Assembly (NCBI GenBank): GCA_001769195.1
Contig: MEOK01000020.1
Span: 190,797 to 254,796 of the forward strand
DNA from: Bacteroidetes bacterium GWF2_40_14
Lineage (GTDB): Bacteria; Bacteroidota; Bacteroidia; Bacteroidales; UBA932
Length of the DNA: 64,000 nt
Reading direction: 5' to 3'
Shown: in pieces, positions 34,451 through 44,122 of the stretch
How positions within the stretch are numbered: the first letter of the stretch is position 1
Layout: the number at the start of each line of letters is the position of its first letter
Translations under genes and position numbers: made by a program
Notes under the pieces: generated by a model
Seen by the model: the letters and a program-made list of their open reading frames with translations, nothing else
What the model was told of the DNA's origin: nothing
Databases searched by the model: none

Positions 34451-35341
34451 CTAGTACTTCGTCACTGTATTCTGTATATCATTCCTGTATACCCTAGGGG
34501 TCTGGTTGCGGTATTTTTTAAATGTGTGGTTAAAATTGGAGAGATTATTGAAACCACAGGAATATGCAACATCAGAAATGCTTCGGGTTGTCTCTTCAAG
34601 AAGTCTTGAGGCATTACCAATTCTAACGTCATTTATATATGTAATAAAGCTTCTGCCTGTTCGTTTTTTGAAAAAGTGACTAATTGCCGACTCTGACATA
34701 TTTACAAGGTCGCCAATCTCCTTAAGGGTAATTTCTCTGTGATAATTCTGGTTGATATACTGGCAAATAGTATTTATGCGTCTGCTTTGCGATGTCTTTA
34801 CAATGGAGAGAGAGCTGTAATTTGTACTAGCCAGCACTCTCTGCTTTTGCGATGTTGCGAGATCATAAAGAATTGACAGGAAATCAAGAGCAGAAGAAAA
34901 CCCCTGGGACTGACTCAATTTTAAAAACTTGCCCTTCATATCATTAATGGTTTCCTGAGAAAATAATATGCCTCTTGATGCCCTCTCAAGCATCTCTTTC
35001 ACGGGCAGAAAAAGTCTTTTGTCCATAATCCAGGATTCAAGTATTTGTGCCTGGAACTTTATGTTTATAATGTGATTGTCCTTATCAAACGGAGCTTTCC
35101 ATGCATGTGGAAGATTACTGCCTATGAGTACAAGGTCGTCGTTGTTAAAATTTTCCATAGAATCTCCAATAATTCTCTTACCGGAAATATTCATAACTAA
35201 ATTAATTTCGTAGTCGGAGTGAAAATGAATGGGGTAATCAAATTTCGCCGGTTTATGATTGGCTAAAAGAAACAAATCTTCCGAATTCAAATTAGTTATT
35301 TCTGAATGAATCTTTGACATAGATTTTGATATTTGCGACAA
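34451..35341 (-). CDS. AraC-family regulator of the mannan locus
   Basis: 296 residues: an N-terminal cupin sensor (~30-110, FHSDYEINLVMNISGKRIIGD, LVLIGSNLPHAWK) and a C-terminal double HTH (~190-290; ITLKEIGDLVNMSESAISHFFKKRTGRSF, ISDVAYSCGFNNLSNFNHTFKKY). Genes of this kind regulate sugar use in response to a small sugar. It is divergent from the glycoside hydrolase genes. Conserved sequence blocks lie in both PUL promoter regions, the nearest 34 nt from its own start, and are the likely binding sites. Confidence 0.85.
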   Translation of the reverse strand: MSQISKSMSKIHSEITNLNSEDLFLLANHKPAKFDYPIHFHSDYEINLVMNISGKRIIGDSMENFNNDDLVLIGSNLPHAWKAPFDKDNHIINIKFQAQILESWIMDKRLFLPVKEMLERASRGILFSQETINDMKGKFLKLSQSQGFSSALDFLSILYDLATSQKQRVLASTNYSSLSIVKTSQSRRINTICQYINQNYHREITLKEIGDLVNMSESAISHFFKKRTGRSFITYINDVRIGNASRLLEETTRSISDVAYSCGFNNLSNFNHTFKKYRNQTPRVYRNDIQNTVTKY

Positions 35342-35374
35342 AAGTAATAATTAATATTAATTATAGTTAATAAT

Positions 35375-35478
35375 GTGTTCAAAAATACATTAGTTGATAA
35401 TTGTGTAAATGGCAGAAAAACAGCAGTATGCAAAATGAAAGAAAATTATATTCAAAAAAGCGTCAAAAATTAACATAA
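35375..35478. promoter_or_regulatory. Regulatory blocks shared with the susC promoter (copy 1)
   Basis: Block 1 (35375-35400: GTGTTCAAAAA...TACA..AG.TGATAA) and block 2 (35449-35478: TATTCAAAAAA..TCAAAAATTAACATAA) recur at 38202-38228 and 38298-38327. They lie between the divergent araC and GH-A genes, block 2 ending 61 nt before the GH-A start. Candidate AraC-regulator sites. Confidence 0.55.
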
Positions 35479-35539
35479 ATTAATAATAAATAGTTGTTGC
35501 AAACTCCTATTTTTACACTACCCATAAATCAATATACCA

Positions 35540-36994
35540 ATGAAAAACATTCTCTCCTCTTTAGTGTGTCTTTTATTTATTCTCTCATGCAGCAAAAAGG
35601 ATATTCAAATAGATATAGGGCCCGATATAATTAATGCCAGCTATCTGGGAAATGGAGCAGAGTGGGACCCTTACTGTGAAGCCGAGTTGTGGGGAGCTAC
35701 TGTTACAGAAGAGATGTGGAAGACAATTTTTGAAAGGACAGATTATATGAGAATGTCAATCGTGAGATGTATGATCAATAGTCCGTTCAGATATTATGAT
35801 GTCAAGACCGGTAAATTCGAAAAAGAGAGAAATGTTGAATCCCTAAAAAAGATGCTCTCGTATTGCCAGAAGAACAACATCACTGTAATGTATGGAGAAT
35901 TTAATCCACCCACTGCAGAATTGAAAAGCGATCTGAGATGGATTAGTATGTCTGTAAAGTATCTGAATTATCTTGTGGTGGATTGCGGATTTACATGCAT
36001 TAAATACTTTATCCCCACAAATGAACCCGATGGCAACTGGTCGGTCTACGATGGAAACTATGAATTATACAAAGATCTGATAAGCAAGTTCCATAAGGAG
36101 ATGAAGCTGTATCCGGAACTATCTGAACATATAAAATTTGCCGGTCCGGATGTGGTGATGGGGTATAAAAATCCAAAATATGACATGAAAACTGCAGATT
36201 GGGTTGCTGGTTCTGCAAGAGATATTGATTCACTTGTAGGTGTCTATGAAATACATACCTATCCGGGATATGAGCAAGTGAGAGACGGCAGCTTTTCTAA
36301 GATGCTTAAAGAGGTTTTGAAAGAGGTACCTGCCGGGAAACAGCTTATAGTAGGAGAGGCGGGGTATAAAGCAGGTAAGGAGGGTGATTCACTGGAAAAC
36401 AGGATCCACAAAGAAAAATTGGACAAAACCCCACTGATAACTAACAAGGAGGGTGCTGACTGTAATATGCGTGTCTATGATTTTGAATACGGTCTTGATA
36501 TGGCTCTTCTTGCAATGGAGGTAATGAATAACGGAGGTTCCGGTGTTGCAGCATGGATGCTTGATGATTCGCATAGTGTTGGAGACAAGGGCGATACAGC
36601 AAATGTGAAAATATGGGGTATGTGGAACATTTTCGGATCAAAAGTCTGGAGCATGAAAGGAGAGGAGAACCTGAGGCCATGGTACTATGCGTGGTCCCTT
36701 ATGTGCCGGTATTTTCCCGCCGGAAGTAAAATATTAAAGACAAATTTCTCTGAGGTCAAGGATTTAAATGTTGCTGCATCTGTAAAGGATGGAAAACTTT
36801 CTATTGCGTTCCTAAACAGATCTTCAGAAAAAATAGATTTAAACGTGAACATACCAGAAGAATTTAAAGAGGCAAGAGTATTAAGGTATGAAAAAGAGAA
36901 TATAAATATGTCCGGTGAATCAATCAAAGCAGAAAAGAGATTTAATCTTATGATTAATGGTAAGAGCCTGGTAGTGATTACGGATCTCAATTAA
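35540..36994 (+). CDS. Clan GH-A glycoside hydrolase lipoprotein
   Basis: 484 residues. The SPII signal has Cys17 (LFILSCSKK). A TIM barrel of clan GH-A type follows, with acid/base candidate Glu162 in IPTNEPDG, H239/Y241 in YEIHTYPG and nucleophile candidate Glu273 in VGEAGY. A C-terminal beta-sandwich (~400-484) is as in GH30/GH39-like enzymes. In this locus a beta-mannosidase, beta-mannanase or side-chain enzyme on the cell surface is likely (inferred). The GH family cannot be fixed by eye. It is the first gene of the PUL and is followed 8 nt later by GH26. Confidence 0.7.
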   Translation: MKNILSSLVCLLFILSCSKKDIQIDIGPDIINASYLGNGAEWDPYCEAELWGATVTEEMWKTIFERTDYMRMSIVRCMINSPFRYYDVKTGKFEKERNVESLKKMLSYCQKNNITVMYGEFNPPTAELKSDLRWISMSVKYLNYLVVDCGFTCIKYFIPTNEPDGNWSVYDGNYELYKDLISKFHKEMKLYPELSEHIKFAGPDVVMGYKNPKYDMKTADWVAGSARDIDSLVGVYEIHTYPGYEQVRDGSFSKMLKEVLKEVPAGKQLIVGEAGYKAGKEGDSLENRIHKEKLDKTPLITNKEGADCNMRVYDFEYGLDMALLAMEVMNNGGSGVAAWMLDDSHSVGDKGDTANVKIWGMWNIFGSKVWSMKGEENLRPWYYAWSLMCRYFPAGSKILKTNFSEVKDLNVAASVKDGKLSIAFLNRSSEKIDLNVNIPEEFKEARVLRYEKENINMSGESIKAEKRFNLMINGKSLVVITDLN

Positions 36995-37002
36995 CTGCAG
37001 TA

Positions 37003-38169
37003 ATGAAAAACTCTTATTACATCTTAATGATATCGTTGATTATACTATTATTTGTTGCGTCATGCGATAAAAAGCAGAGTCCGGATCCTGATCCGCAACC
37101 TGTTACTACAAATCTGACTATAGTTGATAAAAGTGCCACACCGGCCACAAAAGCTCTATATGCCAATCTATGGACGATTAGGAAAATTGCACCAATGTTT
37201 GGTCATCATAATTATTCTGCTTATGGAGTAGGATGGAGTGATATAGAAGGTAAGAGTGATGTCAAAACCTTATGTGGAGATTATCCTGCTCTGCTGAGTG
37301 TAGATATATCCGAAGTTGAGCTTGGTAATGAGAACAATGGAGGCAATATACCTTTCGACAAAATAAGGTCGATGATAAAACAGAGCTATTCAAGAGGAGG
37401 GGTGATAATGATCTGTTGGCATCAGACAAATCCTGTAACAGGGGGTGATGCCTGGGATAATTCAAAGGCAGTAGATAAAATTCTATTGGAAGGGGGAGAG
37501 GTAAATGTAATGTACAAGGAGTGGCTGAACAGAGTAGCTACATTTATGCTGTCACTGAAAGATGATAACAATCAACTGATTCCGGTAATATTCAGACCAT
37601 TTCACGAACACACGCAACAGTGGAGCTGGTGGGGTAGTTCGGCGACGACAATTTCTGAGTTTATTAATCTCTGGAGAATGACTGTGAAATATCTGAGGGA
37701 TACCAAAAATGTACATAATCTTTTATATGCAATATCTCCCCAGATGGACACCGATTACGGGGCGGCCACTACCGACAGGTTAATTTTCAGATGGCCGGGA
37801 GATGAATATGTAGATGTAATAGGTATGGATTGCTATCATGGCACAAATACAAAAGCCTTTAAAAGTAATCTGTCCTATTTGTCTGCTTTGTCATCAAAAT
37901 TAAAGAAACCTGCCGGTGTTACAGAAACCGGAATCCCTTCCGGCAGAGCTTCGGATTATTGGACAAGACAAATAGCGGAGCCGGTAAGTGGAGTTTACTG
38001 CTCGATGGTAGTGATGTGGCGTAACGAAAGTACATCTCATGCTTACGGACCTTACCCCGGAGACAACTCTGCAGCGGATTTTATACAGATGTATAATTCT
38101 AAAAAGCTTGTTTTCGAAAAGAACCTGCCGGATATGTATTCAATGCCAAAGAATGTCACTATACAATAG
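37003..38169 (+). CDS. GH26 beta-mannanase lipoprotein
   Basis: 388 residues. The SPII signal has Cys21 (FVASCDKK). A GH26 barrel follows: GHHNYSAYGVGW near the N-terminus, MICWHQTNPVTGG, acid/base Glu202 in IFRPFHEHTQQWSWWG, and nucleophile Glu308 in VTETGIP. GH26 endo-enzymes cut beta-1,4-mannan or release mannobiose at the surface. With GH130 downstream the substrate is a beta-mannan such as glucomannan or galactomannan. Family assignment is firm; exact specificity is not. Confidence 0.9.
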   Translation: MKNSYYILMISLIILLFVASCDKKQSPDPDPQPVTTNLTIVDKSATPATKALYANLWTIRKIAPMFGHHNYSAYGVGWSDIEGKSDVKTLCGDYPALLSVDISEVELGNENNGGNIPFDKIRSMIKQSYSRGGVIMICWHQTNPVTGGDAWDNSKAVDKILLEGGEVNVMYKEWLNRVATFMLSLKDDNNQLIPVIFRPFHEHTQQWSWWGSSATTISEFINLWRMTVKYLRDTKNVHNLLYAISPQMDTDYGAATTDRLIFRWPGDEYVDVIGMDCYHGTNTKAFKSNLSYLSALSSKLKKPAGVTETGIPSGRASDYWTRQIAEPVSGVYCSMVVMWRNESTSHAYGPYPGDNSAADFIQMYNSKKLVFEKNLPDMYSMPKNVTIQ

Positions 38170-38201
38170 TTTTTATAAAATATTAACATAATACTTTAAT
38201 T

Positions 38202-38327
38202 GTGTTCAAAAAAATACAAGTTTGATAAATAAATATGCAAAGTTCGTAAAATCATAAAAGACAAATAATCAGGTATATAAAACAAAATATTGAATATTAT
38301 TCAAAAAATAATCAAAAATTAACATAA
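38202..38327. promoter_or_regulatory. Regulatory blocks shared with the GH-A promoter (copy 2)
   Basis: Block 1 (38202-38228, GTGTTCAAAAAAATACAAG then TTTGATAA) and block 2 (38298-38327, TATTCAAAAAATAATC then AAAAATTAACATAA) repeat those upstream of the GH-A gene. Block 2 ends 69 nt before susC. They suggest a second regulated promoter inside the PUL. Confidence 0.55.
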
Positions 38328-38396
38328 TATGCCAAGTAAAATAACATATAGAGGAATAACTTTATACAGACAAATTAATAATTAAAAACTTGAACA

Positions 38397-41300
38397 ATGA
38401 CAAAATTTAGCCTAAGTCTGTGTTTGCTTTTGTTGACGAGTGTGACTGCTTTTACTCAGAATATAAAGGTAAATGGAAGCATAAAAGACGAAAAGGGAGA
38501 ACCTATCGTTGGTGCGTATGTTTCCGTACAAAGAACAAAAAATGCTGTTAATTCCGATGCCTACGGAAATTATTCGATTTCTACTGCAAAGGGTCAGACA
38601 CTTGTTTGCCAGTTTCTAGGTTATACTACTCAAACAGCAGTAGTATCCTCTTCTACAACAATCAACTTTATTTTAAAGGAAGAAGCAGCTCTTTTAAGTC
38701 AGGTTGTTGTCATGGGTTACGGGAGTATTAAAAAATCTGATTTGACAGGTTCTGTAGCCTCGGTTAAATCTGATGTTTTCACTCGTCAGCCGTCACCATC
38801 TTTTGAAAAGACCCTACAGGGCAGAGTTGCCGGAGTTCAGGTAGTGACTGACAATTCGCCCGGAGGTAGTGCCACAATCAGAATCAGGGGTGGTAGTTCT
38901 ATCTATTCCGATAATTCACCATTATTGGTAGTGGATGGATTTCCTTTAGGAAGTGCCGGAGGTCTTAAACAATTGTCGCCGGACGAAATAGAGCGGGTAG
39001 ATATATTAAAAGATGCCTCAGCATCTGCAATTTACGGATCAAGAGGGGCCAACGGAGTTATTATCGTTACAACTAAAAGAGCCGCAGAAGGAACAACAAG
39101 GGTTTCTGTCAGCAATCAGACTACGTTCAATCAACTAGCCTCAAAGCTTGACAGGTGGTATGATATGCTTCTGATGGCCCAACTTAGTAATGAGGCTTCC
39201 ATTAACGCCGGGTTGAACCCACGATACATTGGTAAAACCAATCCTTCAGGAATCTATTATCCTTCATTGGGAGATATCGCTACCGGAGCATGGCCTTACA
39301 ATACGGCATGGGAAGATTTGGTATACAGAAAGGTGCCAGTAACTAACGACATAAGTGTGAATGTTAGCGGATCAAGTGCAAAGACCCAGTATAATCTTGG
39401 GGTCTCGTACCTGTATGAACAGGGGAAATCAATCAAGGATGATTACAATAAGGGAAATATCAATTTTTCCATTCAGCATAAAATTGGTGAGAATGTCACC
39501 ATTAAATTCAATGAGATTCTTTCCAGAGATTATAGATACAATAATTCTCTATCGTTAAGGAACCCGATTTTCCCGGCGTTCCATCCTGATGGTTCATATT
39601 ATATGCTAAATGATGTGGACTATTCTCATCCAATAGCAATTTCTGATAACAGCTATAACTATTCAAACGGATTCGACAATATCACAATGCTGGGTCTGGA
39701 AGGTCAGCTTACAAGCTGGTTGAAATTTACTGCGCAATCAAGTTATAAATATGGGAATTCTGTTGGTGACTATTATCAGCCAGTAAAATATACATCTGAA
39801 GGTAACCTTAGAAACGGTTACGGAAAAATATCAAACTGGAACGGACAAAATGCTGCCATTGACGCATACCTTACTTTTAACAAGACCTTTGGTGACATAC
39901 ACAATGTGAATGCAATGGCGGGATATTCATACGAATATTCTACTGCAAGAAGCTCGTCCCTTGCAGCAGAGGATTTCATTAACACGGCATTGGGCAACGA
40001 AAACCTTGCATCGGGAAAACCGGAAAAGATGAGAGTGTCCAATTCGCTTTCAAGATCGGAGCTGGTGTCGGGGATGTTCAGGACAAACTATTCATTGATG
40101 GATAAATATCTCTTTACTTTCACGGCCCGTATGGACGGATCTTCTAAGTTCGGAGATGACAACAAATATGCTTTTTTCCCTTCAGGAGCTGTAAGCTGGA
40201 AGGCTCATAACGAGAATTTCATAAAGGATATGAACATGTTTAACGAGCTAAAGGTTCGCTTAAGCTATGGTACATCTGGAAATCAGGGTATTTCTGCTTA
40301 TCAGACACTGCCTAGATATGGACAGCAACTGTACTATTATGAAGGAGAATGGCAAAATGCAATAGGGCAGGGCTTTGTTGCAGCCTGGACAGGTCCGAAC
40401 GGGCGTATAAGACTATTTGAAGGGTTGGGAGCTCCATCTCTTCGTTGGGAAACTACCACCCAGACAGACTTAGGTCTTGACTTAGGTATGCTTGACAATA
40501 GAATAAGACTGACATTGGACTTTTATAACAAGCGCACAGACAATCTTTTAAGAGATGGTTATCTTCCTCCTTCTTCTGCCTTTGACCGTAAGAAAATAAA
40601 CGGGGGAACAGTTTTGAATAAGGGATTTGAAGTTACACTTGGTGGAGATATAAAGAGAGGCAGAGACTTTAAAATTTCTGCAACAGCAGTATTTTCGCTA
40701 AACAGAAATAAACTGGTAGATCTGGGCGATGTTACAAGCGTTGGATTTAATACTGATCCAAAGGACAATATGGCTTACCAGTACTGGGGATCGGTACCTT
40801 CTCTGTATCGTGAATCGGGTATCAATATTCTGGCAATAGGTCAGCCAGTAAATGTATTCTACGGATTCAAGACAAATGGCATCATACAAAGTCTGGCAGA
40901 GGGTCTGGAAGCGGGGCTCACAGGAGATCTTGCCAAACCGGGAGAGATTAAATATGTTGACTATGATAAAAGCGGTGTTTTTGATGATGGAGACAAAACC
41001 ATTATTGGTGACCCGAATCCTGATTTTCTTGCCAGTTTTACCATTAATTTAACATGGAAGAATTTTGAGGCTGAATTGTTCTTTAACGGGTCCTATGGAA
41101 ACGATATCGTAAACACTCAGAAGTTTGGGTCACCCAAGACAATGCCTCTGAGATGGACCCAGGACAACCCATCTACAGTTTATCCTCGCCTTAACGAATC
41201 GCGTTACGAATACAGGTTTTCTGATTTTTGGGTAGAAGATGGCTCGTATTTAAAGCTCCAGAACCTTAATATTTCTTATAATATTAATTTCAAGACCAAG

Positions 41301-41465
41301 AAATATGTTATCAAAGGGCTAAAGGTGAACCTGAATGCAACCAATCTTTTTACAATCACAAAGTTTACCGGCTTTGATCCTCAGAAGACAGGCCTGGATG
41401 GTATATATGGTGGAGGACTACCAGGATACAGATTATATACTTTAGGGTTAAATATGAATTTTTAA
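38397..41465 (+). CDS. susC: SusC-like TonB-dependent outer-membrane transporter (mannan PUL)
   Basis: 1022 residues: a signal peptide (to ~21), a CarboxypepD_reg-like domain (~24-100), and a plug with VVVMGYGSIKKSDLTGS, RVAGVQV and IRIRGGSS..SDNSPLLVVDGFP. A 22-strand-type barrel follows, ending YRLYTLGLNMNF. It imports oligosaccharides across the outer membrane together with the SusD lipoprotein that follows 6 nt later. There is no STN domain, so regulation is by the AraC protein rather than by sigma/anti-sigma. Imports manno-oligosaccharides (inferred from context). Confidence 0.92.
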   Translation: MTKFSLSLCLLLLTSVTAFTQNIKVNGSIKDEKGEPIVGAYVSVQRTKNAVNSDAYGNYSISTAKGQTLVCQFLGYTTQTAVVSSSTTINFILKEEAALLSQVVVMGYGSIKKSDLTGSVASVKSDVFTRQPSPSFEKTLQGRVAGVQVVTDNSPGGSATIRIRGGSSIYSDNSPLLVVDGFPLGSAGGLKQLSPDEIERVDILKDASASAIYGSRGANGVIIVTTKRAAEGTTRVSVSNQTTFNQLASKLDRWYDMLLMAQLSNEASINAGLNPRYIGKTNPSGIYYPSLGDIATGAWPYNTAWEDLVYRKVPVTNDISVNVSGSSAKTQYNLGVSYLYEQGKSIKDDYNKGNINFSIQHKIGENVTIKFNEILSRDYRYNNSLSLRNPIFPAFHPDGSYYMLNDVDYSHPIAISDNSYNYSNGFDNITMLGLEGQLTSWLKFTAQSSYKYGNSVGDYYQPVKYTSEGNLRNGYGKISNWNGQNAAIDAYLTFNKTFGDIHNVNAMAGYSYEYSTARSSSLAAEDFINTALGNENLASGKPEKMRVSNSLSRSELVSGMFRTNYSLMDKYLFTFTARMDGSSKFGDDNKYAFFPSGAVSWKAHNENFIKDMNMFNELKVRLSYGTSGNQGISAYQTLPRYGQQLYYYEGEWQNAIGQGFVAAWTGPNGRIRLFEGLGAPSLRWETTTQTDLGLDLGMLDNRIRLTLDFYNKRTDNLLRDGYLPPSSAFDRKKINGGTVLNKGFEVTLGGDIKRGRDFKISATAVFSLNRNKLVDLGDVTSVGFNTDPKDNMAYQYWGSVPSLYRESGINILAIGQPVNVFYGFKTNGIIQSLAEGLEAGLTGDLAKPGEIKYVDYDKSGVFDDGDKTIIGDPNPDFLASFTINLTWKNFEAELFFNGSYGNDIVNTQKFGSPKTMPLRWTQDNPSTVYPRLNESRYEYRFSDFWVEDGSYLKLQNLNISYNINFKTKKYVIKGLKVNLNATNLFTITKFTGFDPQKTGLDGIYGGGLPGYRLYTLGLNMNF

Positions 41466-41471
41466 TTAGTT

Positions 41472-43028
41472 ATGAAAATGAAAAAATATATAATTACACT
41501 TTTTCTTTTTATGGGTCTTGTAAGTTCTTGTGACCTTAAAGAGGATCCCTATGGAATATATTCAAAAGAGAATATGTTCTCAAATGAGGCCGGAGCCCAG
41601 TCGGTACTGCTCTCTGCGTATAGATCGTTATGCGATGTCGATTACAGTATAATGCTTATCTATTTTGGAGATATGACAACGGACATAGCATATAATAACA
41701 GGATGGACGATCAGCCATATCCAGAGATCACTGAATGGAAGATAAGTGCTCTTGCGAATAATATCTGGATTTTGAATTTTTACAAGACTCTTTACAGAAC
41801 AATCAATTCGGCTTGTGATGTAATCGAAAATGTACCTGGTGCAACATTTCCTGAGGCTGCAAAAAGCCGCATACTTGGTGAGGCATATTTCCTGAGGGGC
41901 TATGCATATTATCAACTTGCATGGATGTATGGCAAGGTTCCTATGAAGCTGACTACAACAGAGTCATTTCCAAAACTGGCTAAGGATCTGGATGAGGTAT
42001 ACGGGCAAATTATAAAAGACTTGACCGAATCTGAAAAACTGCTGACTATTAGTCGCTCTCCCGGTTGTGCCGATAAGGTTGCTGCGTGGGCTATGTTGGC
42101 CAAAACTTACCTTTTCCTTGCATCTGCAAAAGAAAACAATGCATTATTGTATAAGGATATGACCTCGGTAAACGTTACTTCATATTACACAGAGGCAGCA
42201 AAATGGGCCAAAAAGGTTGTGGATAATCCGGAACAGACAGTCTATTCTCTTGACCCAAATATTTATAATGTTTATGATTGCAACAAGCAAAACGGTCAGG
42301 AGCATATATTTCTTTTATCGCACTATCGTTCGGGAAGTTCAACGGAGGGAGACTATTCAAAGTTGCCAAGATATTTTCTACCTGGAAACGGAGGAGCGGC
42401 ATTTTATGTAAAAAGCCCGGTAAACGGTAGTTATGGAATTACTTGTGATGGTTGGTCGGTATGTGTGGCAACAGACAAGCTGAGGAGCGACATGGAAGTA
42501 GCCAGTGCAATAGATAAGAGATTGACCTTTTTCCATAATGCCTACTACAAAAAATCGGGTGAAAATTATGTTGTTGAATCTATGGTCCCTCAAAATCTGA
42601 CACACTATGTATATACATCAAAATTTCTGGATGTCAATGCAGAAGGTACAGAAAGGACTAGTGTTCCCTCTTACCTGATAAGGTTCTCCGAAATTGTACT
42701 TGTTTATGCAGAAGCATTGGGTAAGACTGAGGGTCTGCAGTGGCTCAACAGGGTAACTGCCCGAGTAAATGGCAGACAATATCAAGCTTCGGAATTTGCA
42801 AACGATGCCCAATTCAGGTCGGCTATACTTCAGGAAAGGGCATTCGAATTTTGTTTTGAACATAAACGTCTTGAAGATCTTAGAAGGTTTAATCTTGTAC
42901 GAACTATGGTGCAGGGTAAGAAGTGCTTTGGAAGAGCAGATACAGATCTCTCTTCTGTAACTGATGTGCAACTGGCATTTTTCCCTATTCCGCAAAGAGA
43001 AATTGACCTTAACCCGAATTTAAAATAA
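41472..43028 (+). CDS. susD: SusD/RagB-like glycan-binding lipoprotein (mannan PUL)
   Basis: 518 residues, SPII Cys20 (GLVSSCDLKEDPYG). It has the SusD layout: TPR-like helices (ILGEAYFLRGYAYYQLAWMYGKVPM), a variable glycan-facing middle, and the C-terminal RFSEIVLVYAEALGK...ERAFEFCFEHKRLEDLRRF, FFPIPQREIDLNPNLK. It acts as the lid of the SusC transporter. Co-transcribed with susC. Confidence 0.92.
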   Translation: MKMKKYIITLFLFMGLVSSCDLKEDPYGIYSKENMFSNEAGAQSVLLSAYRSLCDVDYSIMLIYFGDMTTDIAYNNRMDDQPYPEITEWKISALANNIWILNFYKTLYRTINSACDVIENVPGATFPEAAKSRILGEAYFLRGYAYYQLAWMYGKVPMKLTTTESFPKLAKDLDEVYGQIIKDLTESEKLLTISRSPGCADKVAAWAMLAKTYLFLASAKENNALLYKDMTSVNVTSYYTEAAKWAKKVVDNPEQTVYSLDPNIYNVYDCNKQNGQEHIFLLSHYRSGSSTEGDYSKLPRYFLPGNGGAAFYVKSPVNGSYGITCDGWSVCVATDKLRSDMEVASAIDKRLTFFHNAYYKKSGENYVVESMVPQNLTHYVYTSKFLDVNAEGTERTSVPSYLIRFSEIVLVYAEALGKTEGLQWLNRVTARVNGRQYQASEFANDAQFRSAILQERAFEFCFEHKRLEDLRRFNLVRTMVQGKKCFGRADTDLSSVTDVQLAFFPIPQREIDLNPNLK

Positions 43029-43047
43029 CACTCAAAATAGAATAGAT

Positions 43048-43995
43048 ATGAAAACTCAATACTTATTAATAGTTTCTGTTCTGTTTCTTGCTCTGTTTTC
43101 TTGCCAGAAAGATGTGATGAAAGAGATAAATGAAGGTAAATGGAACAAGGAGAGAAATATTACAGAAATCAAGTTTGAAAATCAAATTGGACTTGCAACA
43201 ATTTCCAGAAGTGGAGAGACTGCCACCGTATCCTTCAAGTATAATATGGATGCCACAGGGTCAAAAAAGATAAAAATGACCTCTCTGGTTCCTTCATGGG
43301 GAGCTAGTGCCAATGTTAAAACCGGTGATATATTGGATTTTGATAATGCAGATAATCGGACAAAAATAATTGTGACTTCTGCTGAAGGTTCGCAACTTGA
43401 ATGGACAGTCAATATGATTCCTTTTGTTGAGCCAATCAAAGGCGAATGGAAAGTGGCATTAATGATGGTCTACGGAGGAGCAGATGGAGGAGCTTATGGC
43501 GGAGATGCATGGGTTAACCTTAGTTCCCAAAATACACTCTTTCTTGGAAACCCACCAAGTTGCGAACTGGACAATATTTATACATTTGAACAGACAGGTT
43601 TTACGGAATCGGGAAATTCATATGGTAACATTGTGAACAATCCTGGTGCAGACGGAAAATATGCCGAATACAAATGGAAAAACGGTGTTGATAATGCTGA
43701 AAGAGTATACAGATTAATTCCTCAGACAGGGGGTAAGTGGGAACACGATGCAGTTACAGATGAATATATAATTAAAGATGTCAATGGAAATCTGATAATC
43801 AAAACGACATTCAGGCGCGATGTGCCATTCGAGTATAAACCTAACAACAAAAAGGGGTATACATTTACAAATAACACGCTTGTATTTAATGTCAAGACCT
43901 TAGGTTTGTTTGTAGGCAGCTGGAACTGGTTATACAACTCTTACGATGCAATGATAGCAAACCCGTGGAGTTATTGTGTCAGTCTGAAACGATAA
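43048..43995 (+). CDS. Surface glycan-binding lipoprotein (DUF5018-like)
   Basis: 315 residues, SPII Cys19 (LALFSCQKDV). The N-terminal domain (~35-135: ITEIKFENQIGLATISRSGETATVSFKYN, LEWTVNMIPF) is the DUF5018-type Ig-like fold. A C-terminal domain rich in Gly, Trp and Tyr (YGGADGGAYGGDAWVN, SWNWLYNSYDA) probably supplies the aromatic glycan platform. Such proteins follow SusD in many PULs and hold the polysaccharide at the surface. Binding to mannan is inferred. Confidence 0.7.
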   Translation: MKTQYLLIVSVLFLALFSCQKDVMKEINEGKWNKERNITEIKFENQIGLATISRSGETATVSFKYNMDATGSKKIKMTSLVPSWGASANVKTGDILDFDNADNRTKIIVTSAEGSQLEWTVNMIPFVEPIKGEWKVALMMVYGGADGGAYGGDAWVNLSSQNTLFLGNPPSCELDNIYTFEQTGFTESGNSYGNIVNNPGADGKYAEYKWKNGVDNAERVYRLIPQTGGKWEHDAVTDEYIIKDVNGNLIIKTTFRRDVPFEYKPNNKKGYTFTNNTLVFNVKTLGLFVGSWNWLYNSYDAMIANPWSYCVSLKR

Positions 43996-44122
43996 TTTAT
44001 AGAAAGTAAAAGTAAAGGTTATTAGGTTATATATAGTAGTTGGTTTTTTGATACAGCTCCTCTATGGAAATGGAGGAGCTGTTAGTAAAGAGATTATTAC
44101 TTCTAATAAGAAATATAAAAAT

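Noticed and set aside
44048-44122. 25-residue N-terminal extension of the SSS symporter
   Set aside because: It is polar and unrelated to the family; ATG 44123 directly precedes the first membrane helix.
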